Below are positions 16,025-24,961 of a stretch of DNA of 64,000 nucleotides, piece after piece. The first letter of the stretch is position 1. Each line of letters starts with the position of its first letter. The notes under the pieces were generated by a model. It had not been told where the DNA came from. It saw only the letters and a list, made by a program, of their open reading frames with translations, and ran no database searches. This stretch comes from Jeotgalibacillus haloalkalitolerans (lineage in GTDB: Bacteria > Bacillota > Bacilli > Bacillales > Jeotgalibacillaceae), in the NCBI RefSeq assembly GCF_034427455.1, contig NZ_JAXQNN010000003.1:62001-126000 (forward strand), written 5' to 3'. Both the position numbers and the translations under genes were made by a program.

Positions 16025-16462
16025 TTGCGCATATTTGGAGAAAAAGAGAGCGGTAAAAACTATATCACCCGACCAGCTGTTTATGCTGTCATGTTCAATT
16101 CCGGAAAAGACATGATTGCAGTCATCCAGGTTCAGGATAGGAACTATTTTCTTCCCGGCGGCGGAATTGAAAACGGTGAAACCCATGAAGAATGCCTGGA
16201 AAGAGAAGTGCTTGAAGAGACGGGCATAGAGGTGAAGAACTGTCGCTTGATTGGCAGTGCCGGACGATATTTTTATGCTGTCAGTGAGGACACGTATTAT
16301 CTGAGTGAAGGCCACTTTTATATGTGTGAAGCTGGTGAAAAGATAGGGGAGCCTATAGATGCGGATCATGTATTGAAGTGGATGGAGCCTTTTGAAGCAG
16401 TGGAATATCTGGTTCATGATCATCAGCGGTGGGCTATGAGAGAAGCTCTTAGCATTCAATAA
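16025..16462 (+). CDS. NUDIX hydrolase
   Basis: 145 residues from a TTG start at 16025, 8 bases after AAGGAG (16011-16016); the in-frame GTG 16016 overlaps that site and is rejected. The NUDIX box is complete: GGGIENGETHEECLEREVLEETGI, with the REVLEETG core near residue 64. These enzymes hydrolyse nucleoside diphosphates linked to other groups. The substrate is not evident. It is followed by a serine hydrolase 17 bases on, probably in one transcript with the GNAT at 17518. Confidence 0.9.
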   Translation: MRIFGEKESGKNYITRPAVYAVMFNSGKDMIAVIQVQDRNYFLPGGGIENGETHEECLEREVLEETGIEVKNCRLIGSAGRYFYAVSEDTYYLSEGHFYMCEAGEKIGEPIDADHVLKWMEPFEAVEYLVHDHQRWAMREALSIQ

Positions 16463-16479
16463 AAAGGAGGCAATGAATA

Positions 16480-17490
16480 ATGAGCAGACTTGAAGAGTTG
16501 CAACAGTTAATATCGGATATAAGCTTTACGGGAGCAGTGCTGGTTCAGCGTGATCAGGAAGTCGTGATTAAAGATGGATACGGCGAAGCAAATCGGAGTG
16601 ATCACATTCTTAATTCTGCGGACACAAGATTCGGTATCGCCTCGGGCTGTAAAATCTTCACTTCCATAGCGATTTGTCAGTTAGTTGAAAAAGGCCAGCT
16701 GACGTTTGAGTCACTGTTGAAAGACTTGCTGCCAATTTCATTTCCCCATTATAGTGATGATGTCACTGTGCATCACTTGTTAACACACACATCAGGAATA
16801 CCGGATTATTTTGATGAAAGTGAAACAGCTGATTTTGAAGACATCTGGAAAGACAGACCGATGTATCGTATGCAATCACCAGCAGATTTCCTGCCGATGT
16901 TCCAGCATGAAAAAATGAAGTTCGAACCGGGAGCGGAGTTTTCCTATAACAACTCAGGCTTCATTTTACTCGGACTGATTGTTGAAGAGCTGACAGGCAT
17001 GGCTTTTACCGATTATGTAGAGGCTCACATTTTCAAGCCGGCTGGAATGACTGACTCAGGATACTTCAGAATGGATCAGCTGCCTGAGCGGACGGCGCTT
17101 GGATACATAGATGATGAAGATCACTGGAAGACAAATATTTATTCAGTTCCGGTGAAGGGTGGTCCGGATGGCGGAGCCTTTACAACGGTCAATGACTTGA
17201 ATCGATTATGGAACAGTCTGTTAAGTGATGAAATCTTAAGTGAAGCATTCAGAAAGATTCTACTTACGCCGCACGTTCTGCAAAAGGGCGATATTTATTA
17301 CGGTTACGGCGTCTGGATCTCTATGAAAGGGAAAGAAATATTGAAGTATTTCGTGATGGGCTTTGACCCGGGCGTGAGAATGTACTCTTCTGTGAATATG
17401 GTGACGAAGGTTCAAACGCATGTGTTATCTAACGCTGAAGAGAGTGTTTATCCGATTTTGGAAGCGGTGGATGAGTTTTTTGAGGAGTGA
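16480..17490 (+). CDS. Class C beta-lactamase-fold serine hydrolase
   Basis: 336 residues without signal peptide. The SxxK motif is SGCK (about 55-58), the YxN-like motif is YNNSGF (about 160), and HTSGIPDYF is a family landmark. This is the penicillin-binding/AmpC-like group that includes many esterases and peptidases of unknown substrate. Cytoplasmic location makes a beta-lactam resistance role unlikely. ATG 16480 follows AAGGAGG. Second gene of a NUDIX, hydrolase, acetyltransferase cluster. Confidence 0.85.
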   Translation: MSRLEELQQLISDISFTGAVLVQRDQEVVIKDGYGEANRSDHILNSADTRFGIASGCKIFTSIAICQLVEKGQLTFESLLKDLLPISFPHYSDDVTVHHLLTHTSGIPDYFDESETADFEDIWKDRPMYRMQSPADFLPMFQHEKMKFEPGAEFSYNNSGFILLGLIVEELTGMAFTDYVEAHIFKPAGMTDSGYFRMDQLPERTALGYIDDEDHWKTNIYSVPVKGGPDGGAFTTVNDLNRLWNSLLSDEILSEAFRKILLTPHVLQKGDIYYGYGVWISMKGKEILKYFVMGFDPGVRMYSSVNMVTKVQTHVLSNAEESVYPILEAVDEFFEE

Positions 17491-17517
17491 CAGTTTGTAT
17501 AAAGGAAGGAATCTAAA

Positions 17518-17949
17518 ATGAAAAAAGTTGTGAAAGCCAGCGTTGATGATTTAGATCAACTTGTAGAGATCGACAGCGAAGTAATTGGCAACACAAGCCG
17601 AAAAGATTTCATTAAAAATGCGATTGAAGCAGAGGCTTGCCTGATCGCTTTAGAAAATGATGAGGTTGCAGGTTATTTAATTTATGACACTCACTTTTTT
17701 GGCTGTTCTTTCATCTCAATGATCATTGTATCGCCAGCCAAAAGGCGCAAAGGGTTTGCCAGCCTGCTGATGAATCATATGGTGAGTCACTCTGAAACTG
17801 AGAAGGTATTTTCATCTGCTAATCGTTCAAATCATGATATGCAAAAAGTGTTCGAAGCGAATGGTTTTGTTGAAAGTGGCGTCATAGAGAATCTGGATGA
17901 AGGAGATCCTGAGATTGTTTACTTTAAATCAGTGAAGGAGAAGCAATAA
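17518..17949 (+). CDS. GNAT-family N-acetyltransferase
   Basis: 143 residues with the acetyl-CoA pyrophosphate loop VSPAKRRKGFASLLMNHM (about 80-97), which carries the RRxGxA-type signature, and the ISMIIV strand before it. The N-terminus IKASVDDLDQL-like segment is typical. The acceptor substrate is unknown. It follows the serine hydrolase by 27 bases with GGAAGGA as ribosome binding site. Confidence 0.85.
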   Translation: MKKVVKASVDDLDQLVEIDSEVIGNTSRKDFIKNAIEAEACLIALENDEVAGYLIYDTHFFGCSFISMIIVSPAKRRKGFASLLMNHMVSHSETEKVFSSANRSNHDMQKVFEANGFVESGVIENLDEGDPEIVYFKSVKEKQ

Positions 17950-18024
17950 TTGCTTGTTGACCTCTGAATTTCCTGGGAAATTAACTGAAAGAAAAATCAT
18001 AACATCATTTCAAGGAGAACTGAC

Positions 18025-18204
18025 ATGAATAATAAAAAGAAACTGAGTATCCTGTCTATGACAGCTATAGCATTTCTAATGCTGTCAGCAGGTCTTAATG
18101 TTCAATCTTATAACCATGCGAAAAATGCCTGTATCGCAAATGACACGACCCCTGTGGTGGATAAAAGTCTGCTCGTTTTTAATTGGAGTGTTTCCTGTCG
18201 ATAG
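18025..18204 (+). CDS. Small exported peptide, 59 aa
   Basis: ATG 18025 lies 7 bases after AAGGAG. The product begins with a Lys-rich N-region and a hydrophobic core (MTAIAFLMLSAGLNV) and looks like a signal peptide ending near residue 24-30. The exported remainder has about 30 residues with two cysteines (at about 34 and 58), which could form one disulfide, and ends in SVSCR. It lies 53 bases before the Amj-type flippase gene and is probably in the same transcript. No family is recognised. A signal or antimicrobial peptide, or an exported cofactor, are all possible. Confidence 0.5.
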   Translation: MNNKKKLSILSMTAIAFLMLSAGLNVQSYNHAKNACIANDTTPVVDKSLLVFNWSVSCR

Positions 18205-18257
18205 AGCGTCACACAATCTGTTACATATTGAATCTCATTAAAAAAGAAGGTACGTGA

Positions 18258-19073
18258 ATGGAATTACTGACTGAAAAACTATTATTTATCGCATTATTTA
18301 TATTTATTATTCATTCAATCGAAACGCTTGCCTATGCTGTCAGGCTATCAGGTGCAAGGGTGAGAATGATCGCGTCCGCTTTATCCCTTTTTAATATCAT
18401 GGTCATCGTTTCAAGGCTGGCCAATATGATGCAGCAGCCTTTCACAGGGAGCCTCATTGATACAGCGCCAAAGGAGAACACGCTTCAGTTTGTAGAGATG
18501 CAGTTCAGGATTCTGATTGGTGCATCAACGGTTGGAACCGTATTTGGCATCATTTTACTTCCTACCTTTATCGCATTATTCTCAAGAGCCATCATTCATT
18601 TATCAGAGGAAAAAGGTTCTGTTCCTTCTCTAATGAAAAGGTTACTTTCATTACAATACATAAAGCGGGGGATTACCCATTTCAGCCTGCCTAAGTTTTC
18701 ATATCTGCAGAATACCGGCGTGAGGGATATTCCAATCAGACTGTTTTTAGTGAATATGGTCATCACCGCGATCTATACAATTGGCGTATTATCCGCTCTA
18801 TATGCTGCTTTATTAGCGCCTGATAATGCGGCAACGGCGATCATGGCATCAGGATTGATTAATGGGATTGCAACGATACTGCTGGTTATTTTTATTGATC
18901 CGAAAATCTCCGTGATTGCAGACGACGTGGTCAATCAGAGAGGAAGCTATAACAGGCTGAAAAGTATGTCGATTATGATGGTGTTTTCAAGGCTGCTGGG
19001 TACAATCCTTGCTCAATTTTTATTCATATGGGGAGCAAAATACATTGCCTGGTTTACACATTTCCTTGCGTAG
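18258..19073 (+). CDS. amj: Amj-type alternate lipid II flippase
   Basis: 271 residues, with about six membrane helices and the family signature HSIETLAYAVRLSGAR near the N-terminus (residues 19-34). Length and sequence fit B. subtilis Amj (YdaH), which flips the peptidoglycan precursor lipid II across the membrane when MurJ is absent or inhibited. In B. subtilis its gene responds to envelope stress through SigM; no clear SigM promoter (TGAAAC-N16-CGTC) is visible here. Start ATG 18258 follows AAGAAGG. A small exported peptide gene precedes it. Confidence 0.85.
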   Translation: MELLTEKLLFIALFIFIIHSIETLAYAVRLSGARVRMIASALSLFNIMVIVSRLANMMQQPFTGSLIDTAPKENTLQFVEMQFRILIGASTVGTVFGIILLPTFIALFSRAIIHLSEEKGSVPSLMKRLLSLQYIKRGITHFSLPKFSYLQNTGVRDIPIRLFLVNMVITAIYTIGVLSALYAALLAPDNAATAIMASGLINGIATILLVIFIDPKISVIADDVVNQRGSYNRLKSMSIMMVFSRLLGTILAQFLFIWGAKYIAWFTHFLA

Positions 19074-19254
19074 TTTATTGAAAATACGAAGTCTAAATTG
19101 GAATCATATGTCGTTCAATTTAGAATTGCAAAACTTAACGTTAACTTAAGAAATGAACACTTCATAGACTATAAAATGGCACCTTTTCAGAGTGCTATTT
19201 TAGATGAATTGATTTGTATAAAACTTTAACGGTTACTTAAAAAAGTTACCAAAA

Positions 19255-19288
19255 TAAAAAAGCATCTCATTTTGAGGTGCTCTTTTTA
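19255..19288 (+). terminator. Intrinsic terminator after amj
   Basis: GCATCTCA (19262-19269) pairs with TGAGGTGC (19273-19280) and is followed by TCTTTTT. A-rich sequence before it would also serve the minus strand gene ending at 19330. Confidence 0.75.
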
Positions 19289-19329
19289 GTGATTAGACAT
19301 TGTGATTCCATCCTGCTTAATAAAAGACA

Positions 19330-19527
19330 TTATCTAAGGAAATAAGCAAGGATAGGAAGTAGAATTAATACAACAAGACTTTGGATGAAAGTAATCATAA
19401 TATCTTTTTTCCAACTGTTTTTTTCAGGGTAGCGATTAGCTACTCTTTGGAACACAAAAAACACTACCCACCAGAAGATGAGTGTTAAAAGTGCGGAACC
19501 GAAACTACCATACATATCAATATACAA
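19330..19527 (-). CDS. Small two-helix membrane protein, about 65 aa
   Basis: Two hydrophobic segments, about residues 8-26 (ALLTLIFWWVVFFVF) and 44-62 (IQSLVVLILLPILAYFL), joined by a charged loop (RYPEKNSWKKD). The start is uncertain: a TTG at 19527 lies 7 bases from GGGGGTG, while in-frame codons up to 19554 would add nine residues. Family unknown. It stands alone between the amj terminator and a divergent kinase-like gene. Confidence 0.55.
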   Translation of the reverse strand: MYIDMYGSFGSALLTLIFWWVVFFVFQRVANRYPEKNSWKKDIMITFIQSLVVLILLPILAYFLR

Positions 19528-19773
19528 CCTGCAACACCCCCATGACATTAACAATTCTTATTTAAATGATAACACGAAGTTTTACTCTATTGGATTTATT
19601 CACTTTATTAAAATAATCCTCCCATATATGCAATCAGCAATTCCTTAAGAGGACTCATTTTTGGAGTCTTCTTTTTAAGTTATCTGCTAAATTAAGCTTG
19701 AGATACCCTGTGCATTTTGAAATAATTGGTATCAGAGAATGATTGGAACATGAAGAAGGCTGGTGAAAAATTA

Positions 19774-20286
19774 ATGGAATCTCAACTGATTATTTTGCGT
19801 GGCAATTCAGGTAGTGGAAAAACGACGATTGCGAAGCGCCTGCAGCGGCATTTAGGTCTAGGTACGCTGCTGGTTTCCCAGGATGTTGTTCGCCGGGATA
19901 TGCTGATGGTTCACGACCGGGAGGGGAATCCTTCGATTGATCTTACCCGGCAGATTGCTGAATACGGTAAAGGGACATGCGAATTTGTTATTGTAGAAGG
20001 GATTTTCAACAGCAGCCGTTACGGGGATATGCTAAAAGAGTTAATTGATTTTTATGACAAAAAGGCTTATACATATTATTTTGATCTATCATTTGAAGAA
20101 ACTGTGAGAAGACATCATACGCGTGACAAGAAAATGGATTTTGGAGAAGATTCGATGCGTGCCTGGTGGAATCCGGTTGATGTGCTGGGAGTGGAGGGTG
20201 AGGTGCTGCTGACTGATGATATGTCAGAGGATGAAGTGCTGGAGCGGGTGTTGGCTTCGTTAAAAGTGGGACTCGAAAAAATATAA
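19774..20286 (+). CDS. P-loop kinase-like protein
   Basis: 170 residues starting LIILRGNSGSGKTT, with Walker A GNSGSGKT at about 9-16. The following DVVRRDM and VIVEGIFNSSRY segments and the RRHHTRDK lid are typical of small AAA_33/zeta-like or gluconate/uridine-type kinases. Three in-frame ATGs exist (19726, 19750, 19774); the last gives the usual N-terminus. The frame is not paired with an antitoxin-like gene, so a toxin role is unlikely. Substrate unknown. Confidence 0.75.
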   Translation: MESQLIILRGNSGSGKTTIAKRLQRHLGLGTLLVSQDVVRRDMLMVHDREGNPSIDLTRQIAEYGKGTCEFVIVEGIFNSSRYGDMLKELIDFYDKKAYTYYFDLSFEETVRRHHTRDKKMDFGEDSMRAWWNPVDVLGVEGEVLLTDDMSEDEVLERVLASLKVGLEKI

Positions 20287-20340
20287 GTTAGGTGACAATA
20301 CATCCCCATTATTAGTAAGCAGACAGGAGGAGTGGGAAGA

Positions 20341-20892
20341 ATGAAGGTGGAGTACTTTATTGGAATCGTCCCACCCAGCGATTACATAGAACGAATCGAG
20401 CAGTTTAGAAGTAAATGGACAAGTCAGTCAGGAGTCGAACCGCATATTACTGTAAAAGCACAGGGAGGATTAACACCAGATAAAAAGTGGCTGGATCAGA
20501 TAAGAAAAGTGTGTGTAAATGTTAAGCCTTTTCCAATCTCACTGGATGAACCAAATTTTCTTGGAGACCACATTTTATACTTGAGCGTACACTCTGATGG
20601 TTTACATCAATTGCATCGTAAATTAGTACATGAAATTTCACCTTCAGAAGACTTGATCAAGCAATACTTTGAACTTAACGCTTATATCCCTCACTTAACT
20701 CTTGTAAAAGGTCATAACGGTGGTAACTCTTCAGCCGGACCTGCTGAACAGAATCTAAAACAAATAATGGGAAGTGTGGTTGAGGAACTGACACCATATC
20801 CTGATTTTGAAGTAAATTTTATCCGGGTTTATGAACTGAATTTTGAAACGCAGGTATGTGAAAAGTATGAAGATATTACATTGGGTTATTGA
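20341..20892 (+). CDS. 2'-5' RNA ligase / 2H phosphoesterase family protein
   Basis: 183 residues with both HxT/S-type motifs of the 2H superfamily, PHITVKA (about 34-40) and PHLTLVK (about 118-124). This family includes ThpR/LigT RNA ligases and the YjcG-type proteins of bacilli. ATG 20341 follows AGGAGGAG at 8-9 bases. Probably cyclic nucleotide phosphodiesterase or RNA repair activity; the exact reaction cannot be read from sequence. Confidence 0.85.
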   Translation: MKVEYFIGIVPPSDYIERIEQFRSKWTSQSGVEPHITVKAQGGLTPDKKWLDQIRKVCVNVKPFPISLDEPNFLGDHILYLSVHSDGLHQLHRKLVHEISPSEDLIKQYFELNAYIPHLTLVKGHNGGNSSAGPAEQNLKQIMGSVVEELTPYPDFEVNFIRVYELNFETQVCEKYEDITLGY

Positions 20893-20954
20893 AATTGTCT
20901 TTTCTTTGAAAATTCATTATACATTTATATTTAGATATAAGGAGAATCCAGCGG

Positions 20955-21692
20955 ATGAAAATAGCTGTAATGACCGATATTCACGGGAATGCCCCCGCTT
21001 TGAAATCCGTTCTTCACGAGCTGGATCGGAGGGGAGATGTTAAACATATTTACTGTCTGGGAGATATGATAGGGATTGGACCGGATACAAATGAAGTCCT
21101 GGAGATTTTATTTGCCAGAAATGATGTCTCTATGATGACTGGTAACCATGATGAAGCAGTATTGGCCCTGCTTAAAGGAGAAGAACATCCGTTAAGTCAT
21201 GCTCACGCCAAAGCGCATCATCAGTGGATCGCAGATAAAATGGACAAAATCTTTATCTCGCGATTAGATCAATTGCCAAGAACACTAAATGTAACGGTTG
21301 AAGGTCAGACGATCCTATTTACGCACTATCATATTGAACAAAAGAAACTAAATGATCATATCAGTCAGGATCCATTTAGCAGAATTGTTGAACCGGAATT
21401 AGAGAGCCTAAAGACTTTATTTAAGGAACACAAAGAAAGGTTAATTTGCTTTGGGCACCATCATCCACTTCATTATTTCAAAGATCATGACCAATATTTT
21501 TTGAATCCAGGGTCTTTAGGCTGCAGTTCAAAGCCAGCAGCCCCGTACGCAATTGTTAACGTGGAACAAGCTGGAATTGAAGTTAGTTTGCAAGAAGCGT
21601 TTTATGACAAGACAGAGTTTTTGGCCTCATATGAATTGCTCCAGGTTCCGGATCGGAATTTTTTAATGAGGGTGTTTCACGGGGAAAAGTAA
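20955..21692 (+). CDS. Metallophosphoesterase (YfcE/calcineurin-like)
   Basis: 245 residues with all metal-binding blocks: MTDIHGN (6-12), GDMIGIGP (about 36-43), GNHDE (about 62-66), THYHIE, and GHHHPLHYF with NPGSLG near the end. This is the compact phosphodiesterase/phosphatase family of diverse substrates. Start ATG 20955 follows AAGGAG. It stands 62 bases after the 2H phosphoesterase gene and may share its transcript. Confidence 0.88.
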   Translation: MKIAVMTDIHGNAPALKSVLHELDRRGDVKHIYCLGDMIGIGPDTNEVLEILFARNDVSMMTGNHDEAVLALLKGEEHPLSHAHAKAHHQWIADKMDKIFISRLDQLPRTLNVTVEGQTILFTHYHIEQKKLNDHISQDPFSRIVEPELESLKTLFKEHKERLICFGHHHPLHYFKDHDQYFLNPGSLGCSSKPAAPYAIVNVEQAGIEVSLQEAFYDKTEFLASYELLQVPDRNFLMRVFHGEK

Positions 21693-21775
21693 ATTTTACT
21701 ACATATTTATGTGAAACGATTAAAAGATGAATAGAGCGGGTCGCATTTTGTATGGATGAAGGAGGGATGAAAATA

Positions 21776-22549
21776 ATGGTGCATTTGAAATCTGTTCATA
21801 TCAATCAGGACCGGATCCCGGTGAACGAGTATCCATTTAACCTGCCCATTATCAAAAACCTTGGATCACTGGCGTTTCATAAACAGGTCACGATCCTGGT
21901 TGGGGACAACGGAACAGGGAAGTCTACTTTACTTGAAGCGATTGCTTCTAACAGTGAAAGCATTTTAATTGGTGGTGAGGCGTTTGACTCTGAATTATCG
22001 GTAAAACTGAGAGATCAGCTGAAGTTAGTCTGGCGTATTAAAACGAGAAAAGGCTTCTTTTTCAGAGCAAATGATTTTAATCATTTTATTAACAGGTTAA
22101 AGGATATAAAAGCTGAATCCAGACAGGCCATCCGGGACATCAAGGAAAGAGATTCAAATTCTCTTGAGGTGATGCCTTATGCAAGAACATTAAGTGATTT
22201 GGAAAGGCTGTATGGGCAAGGTCTGGAAGTACGGTCACACGGAGAAAGTTTCCTGGATTTATTTCAGGCCAGGTTACAGCCTGATGGATTATATATTTTA
22301 GATGAGCCTGAGGCACCATTATCGCCTCTCAAACAGTTAACGCTTATCTCAATGATGAAAGAAATGGTGCAAAACAACTGCCAGTTCATCATTGCCACAC
22401 ATTCCCCTATCCTGATGGCTTTTCCGGATGCAGAGATATTATCCATCCAGGACGGGATGCTGCAGCAGGCAACTTACGATGAACTGGAGCACGTTACGTT
22501 AACGAGAGATTTCTTAAATCACCCTGAGCGTTTTTTGAGGCATTTATGA
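21776..22549 (+). CDS. AAA-type predicted ATPase (ABC/SbcC-like fold)
   Basis: 257 residues. Walker A GDNGTGKST lies at about 43-51 after the strand VTILV, and a C-terminal block LYILDEPEAPLSPLKQL (Walker B plus D-loop) and FIIATHSPILMAFP close the ATP site. The insert between them is short, unlike SMC or RecF, so this belongs to the small standalone ATPases of COG3910 type. ATG 21776 gives better spacing from GGAGGG than ATG 21767 or the GTG/ATG further upstream. Function is unknown, possibly DNA-related. Confidence 0.8.
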   Translation: MVHLKSVHINQDRIPVNEYPFNLPIIKNLGSLAFHKQVTILVGDNGTGKSTLLEAIASNSESILIGGEAFDSELSVKLRDQLKLVWRIKTRKGFFFRANDFNHFINRLKDIKAESRQAIRDIKERDSNSLEVMPYARTLSDLERLYGQGLEVRSHGESFLDLFQARLQPDGLYILDEPEAPLSPLKQLTLISMMKEMVQNNCQFIIATHSPILMAFPDAEILSIQDGMLQQATYDELEHVTLTRDFLNHPERFLRHL

Positions 22550-22601
22550 TTTTGTAAAGAAAAACAGCTTTTAATCAGAAGAATAAGGGGAGGAGACAAC
22601 T

Positions 22602-23183
22602 GTGGAGATCGTTTTTGTTAGACATGCCCAGGGTGAACACACTTTACAATTACCAGAAAGCCTGCAACTTCAGAATCCTGCCTTGACTGACGAGGGTATA
22701 CTGCAAGCAGCAAGACTTCCAACTGAAATCCCTCTGACTGAAAGAGACATCATTGTCACAAGCCCTGTCAGAAGGACAATGCAGACTGCATCTGTCTGGA
22801 GTCAAAGCATTGATTGCAGAAAAATCGTCAGTCCGCTTGTATCACCAAGAATGTTTCCACAAAAACCTGATGGTCAGACACTGCCCTGCGACCGGATTCT
22901 GAATAAAGATGTCATTAATAAGGAATTTCCAAACTTTGTGCTCGAAAATGACCTACATGAGAAACTTTGGATTTCGGGCATTAATACATTGCCGGAACAG
23001 GCATTTCATCTAGTGGCACAAAGTTTTTTGAAGTGGTGCAAAAGGCAGAATGCTGAACGTATCTGCGTTGTATCACATGATGGAACGATCACATCTTATA
23101 GACAATTAATTAAAAACGAAAAGCTGACACGGGAAGACTTTTTAAAAGATGCCGGATGGGTAAGAGAAATCGTTCACCTTTAG
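22602..23183 (+). CDS. Histidine phosphatase superfamily protein
   Basis: 193 residues from a GTG start 6 bases after GGGAGGAG. The catalytic RHA motif is FVRHAQGEH, with TSPVRRTMQTAS as second block and the second histidine in VVSHDGTITSY. The RHG glycine is alanine here, which occurs in this superfamily. It follows the AAA-type ATPase gene by 52 bases. Substrate unknown. Confidence 0.85.
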   Translation: MEIVFVRHAQGEHTLQLPESLQLQNPALTDEGILQAARLPTEIPLTERDIIVTSPVRRTMQTASVWSQSIDCRKIVSPLVSPRMFPQKPDGQTLPCDRILNKDVINKEFPNFVLENDLHEKLWISGINTLPEQAFHLVAQSFLKWCKRQNAERICVVSHDGTITSYRQLIKNEKLTREDFLKDAGWVREIVHL

Positions 23184-23296
23184 CAAACAAGAGTACCTGA
23201 AACTGAAATCAATCCCCACGCCACTTGATCCAAATACATAAACACTCCTCAACCTGCAAATAACTAAAAAGTTAAAGCAGAATGGAGTTGAAAATA

Positions 23297-23710
23297 ATGA
23301 AAGTAAAACGTATCAGTTCATTATTAATGATCGCGCTTATCTCTTTTAGTCCTCTTATGCAAAAATCAGAAGTGGAACTGATTCCACAAAACAAATATCC
23401 AACCGTAATGGAACTTGCCTTCCTGCGGGAGTTAGGACCGTCTATTCTGGAAGCAATGTATGCACAAGGTGACCGTCAGTTATTCACTTCTGAACGAATA
23501 GAGAAAATTGTTCGAAATAAGCAGGATGATCAATATGATGTCACAATTAGGGTGATTGGTTATGAAGGACCGTTTAACCCTCACTATCAATTAATCCGGC
23601 TGACATTGCGCATCCCTGGTGACGATGCAAAAGAGTTTAGTGTTGTGTCCTATGAGCGAAAATATATTACTGCAGACGAAGTGAAGAAATTGAGTGAATT
23701 TACTAAGTAA
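23297..23710 (+). CDS. Exported DUF3888-like protein
   Basis: 137 residues with an N-terminal signal sequence (KRISSLLMIALISFSPL) and a small exported domain with VMELAFLRELGPSILEAM (about 38-55). This looks like DUF3888, a family of short secreted proteins in bacilli with unknown role. ATG 23297 is preferred to ATG 23282 because GGAG lies 9 bases before it. The stand-alone position gives no functional clue. Confidence 0.6.
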   Translation: MKVKRISSLLMIALISFSPLMQKSEVELIPQNKYPTVMELAFLRELGPSILEAMYAQGDRQLFTSERIEKIVRNKQDDQYDVTIRVIGYEGPFNPHYQLIRLTLRIPGDDAKEFSVVSYERKYITADEVKKLSEFTK

Positions 23711-23819
23711 TGAATAGTTGTCTTCTGTTTCTTAATACAAAAATAAATTTACCCTTAAGTTAAGTTCATCAGCTTTAATCGAAAATTTCTACACATTTTT
23801 GCAGTAAGAAAGGTATCCC

Positions 23820-24563
23820 ATGAATTTAAATCACCCAATTGCAACCGGAAATACAGCCAGCATTTATTTACATAATGAAAAGGTTTATAAAATGTTTAAC
23901 AGGAATCTCCCTGCAGATGAAGCATCACGGGAAGCAGTAAAGCAGCGCTACGCATATGCCTGCGGATTAAACGTACCACAGGTGTATGAGGTCATTGATA
24001 TTAACGGACAGCAGGGAATCGTGATGGAGCATATGATTGGGAAATCGCTTGGAGAGCTGGCATTTGAAGACATCACGAATGCCGAACCGTATTTACACAC
24101 TTCAGTTCAGGTTCAGCAGGAGATTCATAGAGTAAGAGCGGATGTCATAGAGCCAATGCACAAAAAACTGCAGCGGCAGATTGAATCTGCAGACCTTCTA
24201 ACACATATTCAAAAGAGTCAATTACTGAAAAAGCTTGGTGATCTATCAGGTGAAAGCAGGCTTTGCCATGGTGATTTTCATCTGTATAACTTAATCAGTT
24301 CAGATAATAAAACTGTTATTTTGGACTGGGTGGATGCAAGCGCGGGAAGTCCTGCAGCAGATGTCTGTCGTTCTTATTTGCTCTACACACAGGTGTCTGA
24401 GCAAATAGCCAGCCTTTATCTGAAAATCTATTGCGATACAAGCAGCATCTCCCGCGATGAAATCATTGAGTGGGCACCAGTCATCGCAGGTGCCAGACTG
24501 GCTGAGCATGTACAATCAGAAAATCCTGAACGTTTACTTAGGATTGTGAGTAAACATTATTGA
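23820..24563 (+). CDS. Aminoglycoside phosphotransferase (APH) fold kinase
   Basis: 247 residues. The catalytic loop is LCHGDFHLYNLI (about 150-161) and the metal-binding DxD-like block is ILDWVDASAGSPAAD. An N-terminal lobe with a nucleotide-binding glycine region (ATGNTASIYLH) is present. APH-fold proteins include antibiotic, choline and fructosamine kinases, so a resistance function cannot be assumed. Starts at ATG 23820, close behind AAGGTATCCC. It is followed by a VOC protein 16 bases on, suggesting a small detoxification pair. Confidence 0.85.
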   Translation: MNLNHPIATGNTASIYLHNEKVYKMFNRNLPADEASREAVKQRYAYACGLNVPQVYEVIDINGQQGIVMEHMIGKSLGELAFEDITNAEPYLHTSVQVQQEIHRVRADVIEPMHKKLQRQIESADLLTHIQKSQLLKKLGDLSGESRLCHGDFHLYNLISSDNKTVILDWVDASAGSPAADVCRSYLLYTQVSEQIASLYLKIYCDTSSISRDEIIEWAPVIAGARLAEHVQSENPERLLRIVSKHY

Positions 24564-24579
24564 ATAAGGGGGAGAAAGC

Positions 24580-24954
24580 ATGAGTAAATCATTCATTGAA
24601 CAGGTTCACTATATTAGAATCCCTGTAAGAGATTTAGAACAATCTGCAAAATGGTACAGTGACATTTTAGGTCTTCAATTGTTAACCATCACGGAAGAAC
24701 CGGTTGCGATTATCAAAGTGAACGAAGGACCTTTTTTACTGGCATTGGTGCCTGCTGATGAAGAATCCTTTTCACATTTTACAATCAATAACGAACCGGC
24801 ATTCAGCATTGGTTTCTCGAGTTCCAAATTACCTGAATTCCATCAGCATCTACTGGATCACGGGGCTAAGGTAGAGGATATTCAGGAATATCAGGGGCAT
24901 TCATATTTCCACTTTTACGATCTGAATGGGAATAAGCTTCAGGTGCATTGGTAA
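24580..24954 (+). CDS. VOC family (glyoxalase/dioxygenase fold) protein
   Basis: 124 residues, one VOC module pair with the opening HYIRIPVRDLEQSAKWYSDILG (about 8-29) and closing YFHFYDLNGNKLQVHW, which supply metal ligands and edge strands. Members include glyoxalase I, fosfomycin enzymes and binding proteins. Starts at ATG 24580 after GGGGGAG. It is convergent with the gene at 24962. Confidence 0.85.
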   Translation: MSKSFIEQVHYIRIPVRDLEQSAKWYSDILGLQLLTITEEPVAIIKVNEGPFLLALVPADEESFSHFTINNEPAFSIGFSSSKLPEFHQHLLDHGAKVEDIQEYQGHSYFHFYDLNGNKLQVHW

Positions 24955-24961
24955 GGTGATT

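Noticed and set aside
15965-16459. Minus-strand 164-residue frame opposite the NUDIX gene
   Set aside because: The plus strand carries a complete NUDIX box; the opposite frame is a shadow.
19774-20286. Zeta-toxin of a toxin-antitoxin pair
   Set aside because: The P-loop kinase has no small antitoxin gene next to it and its lid is that of metabolite kinases.
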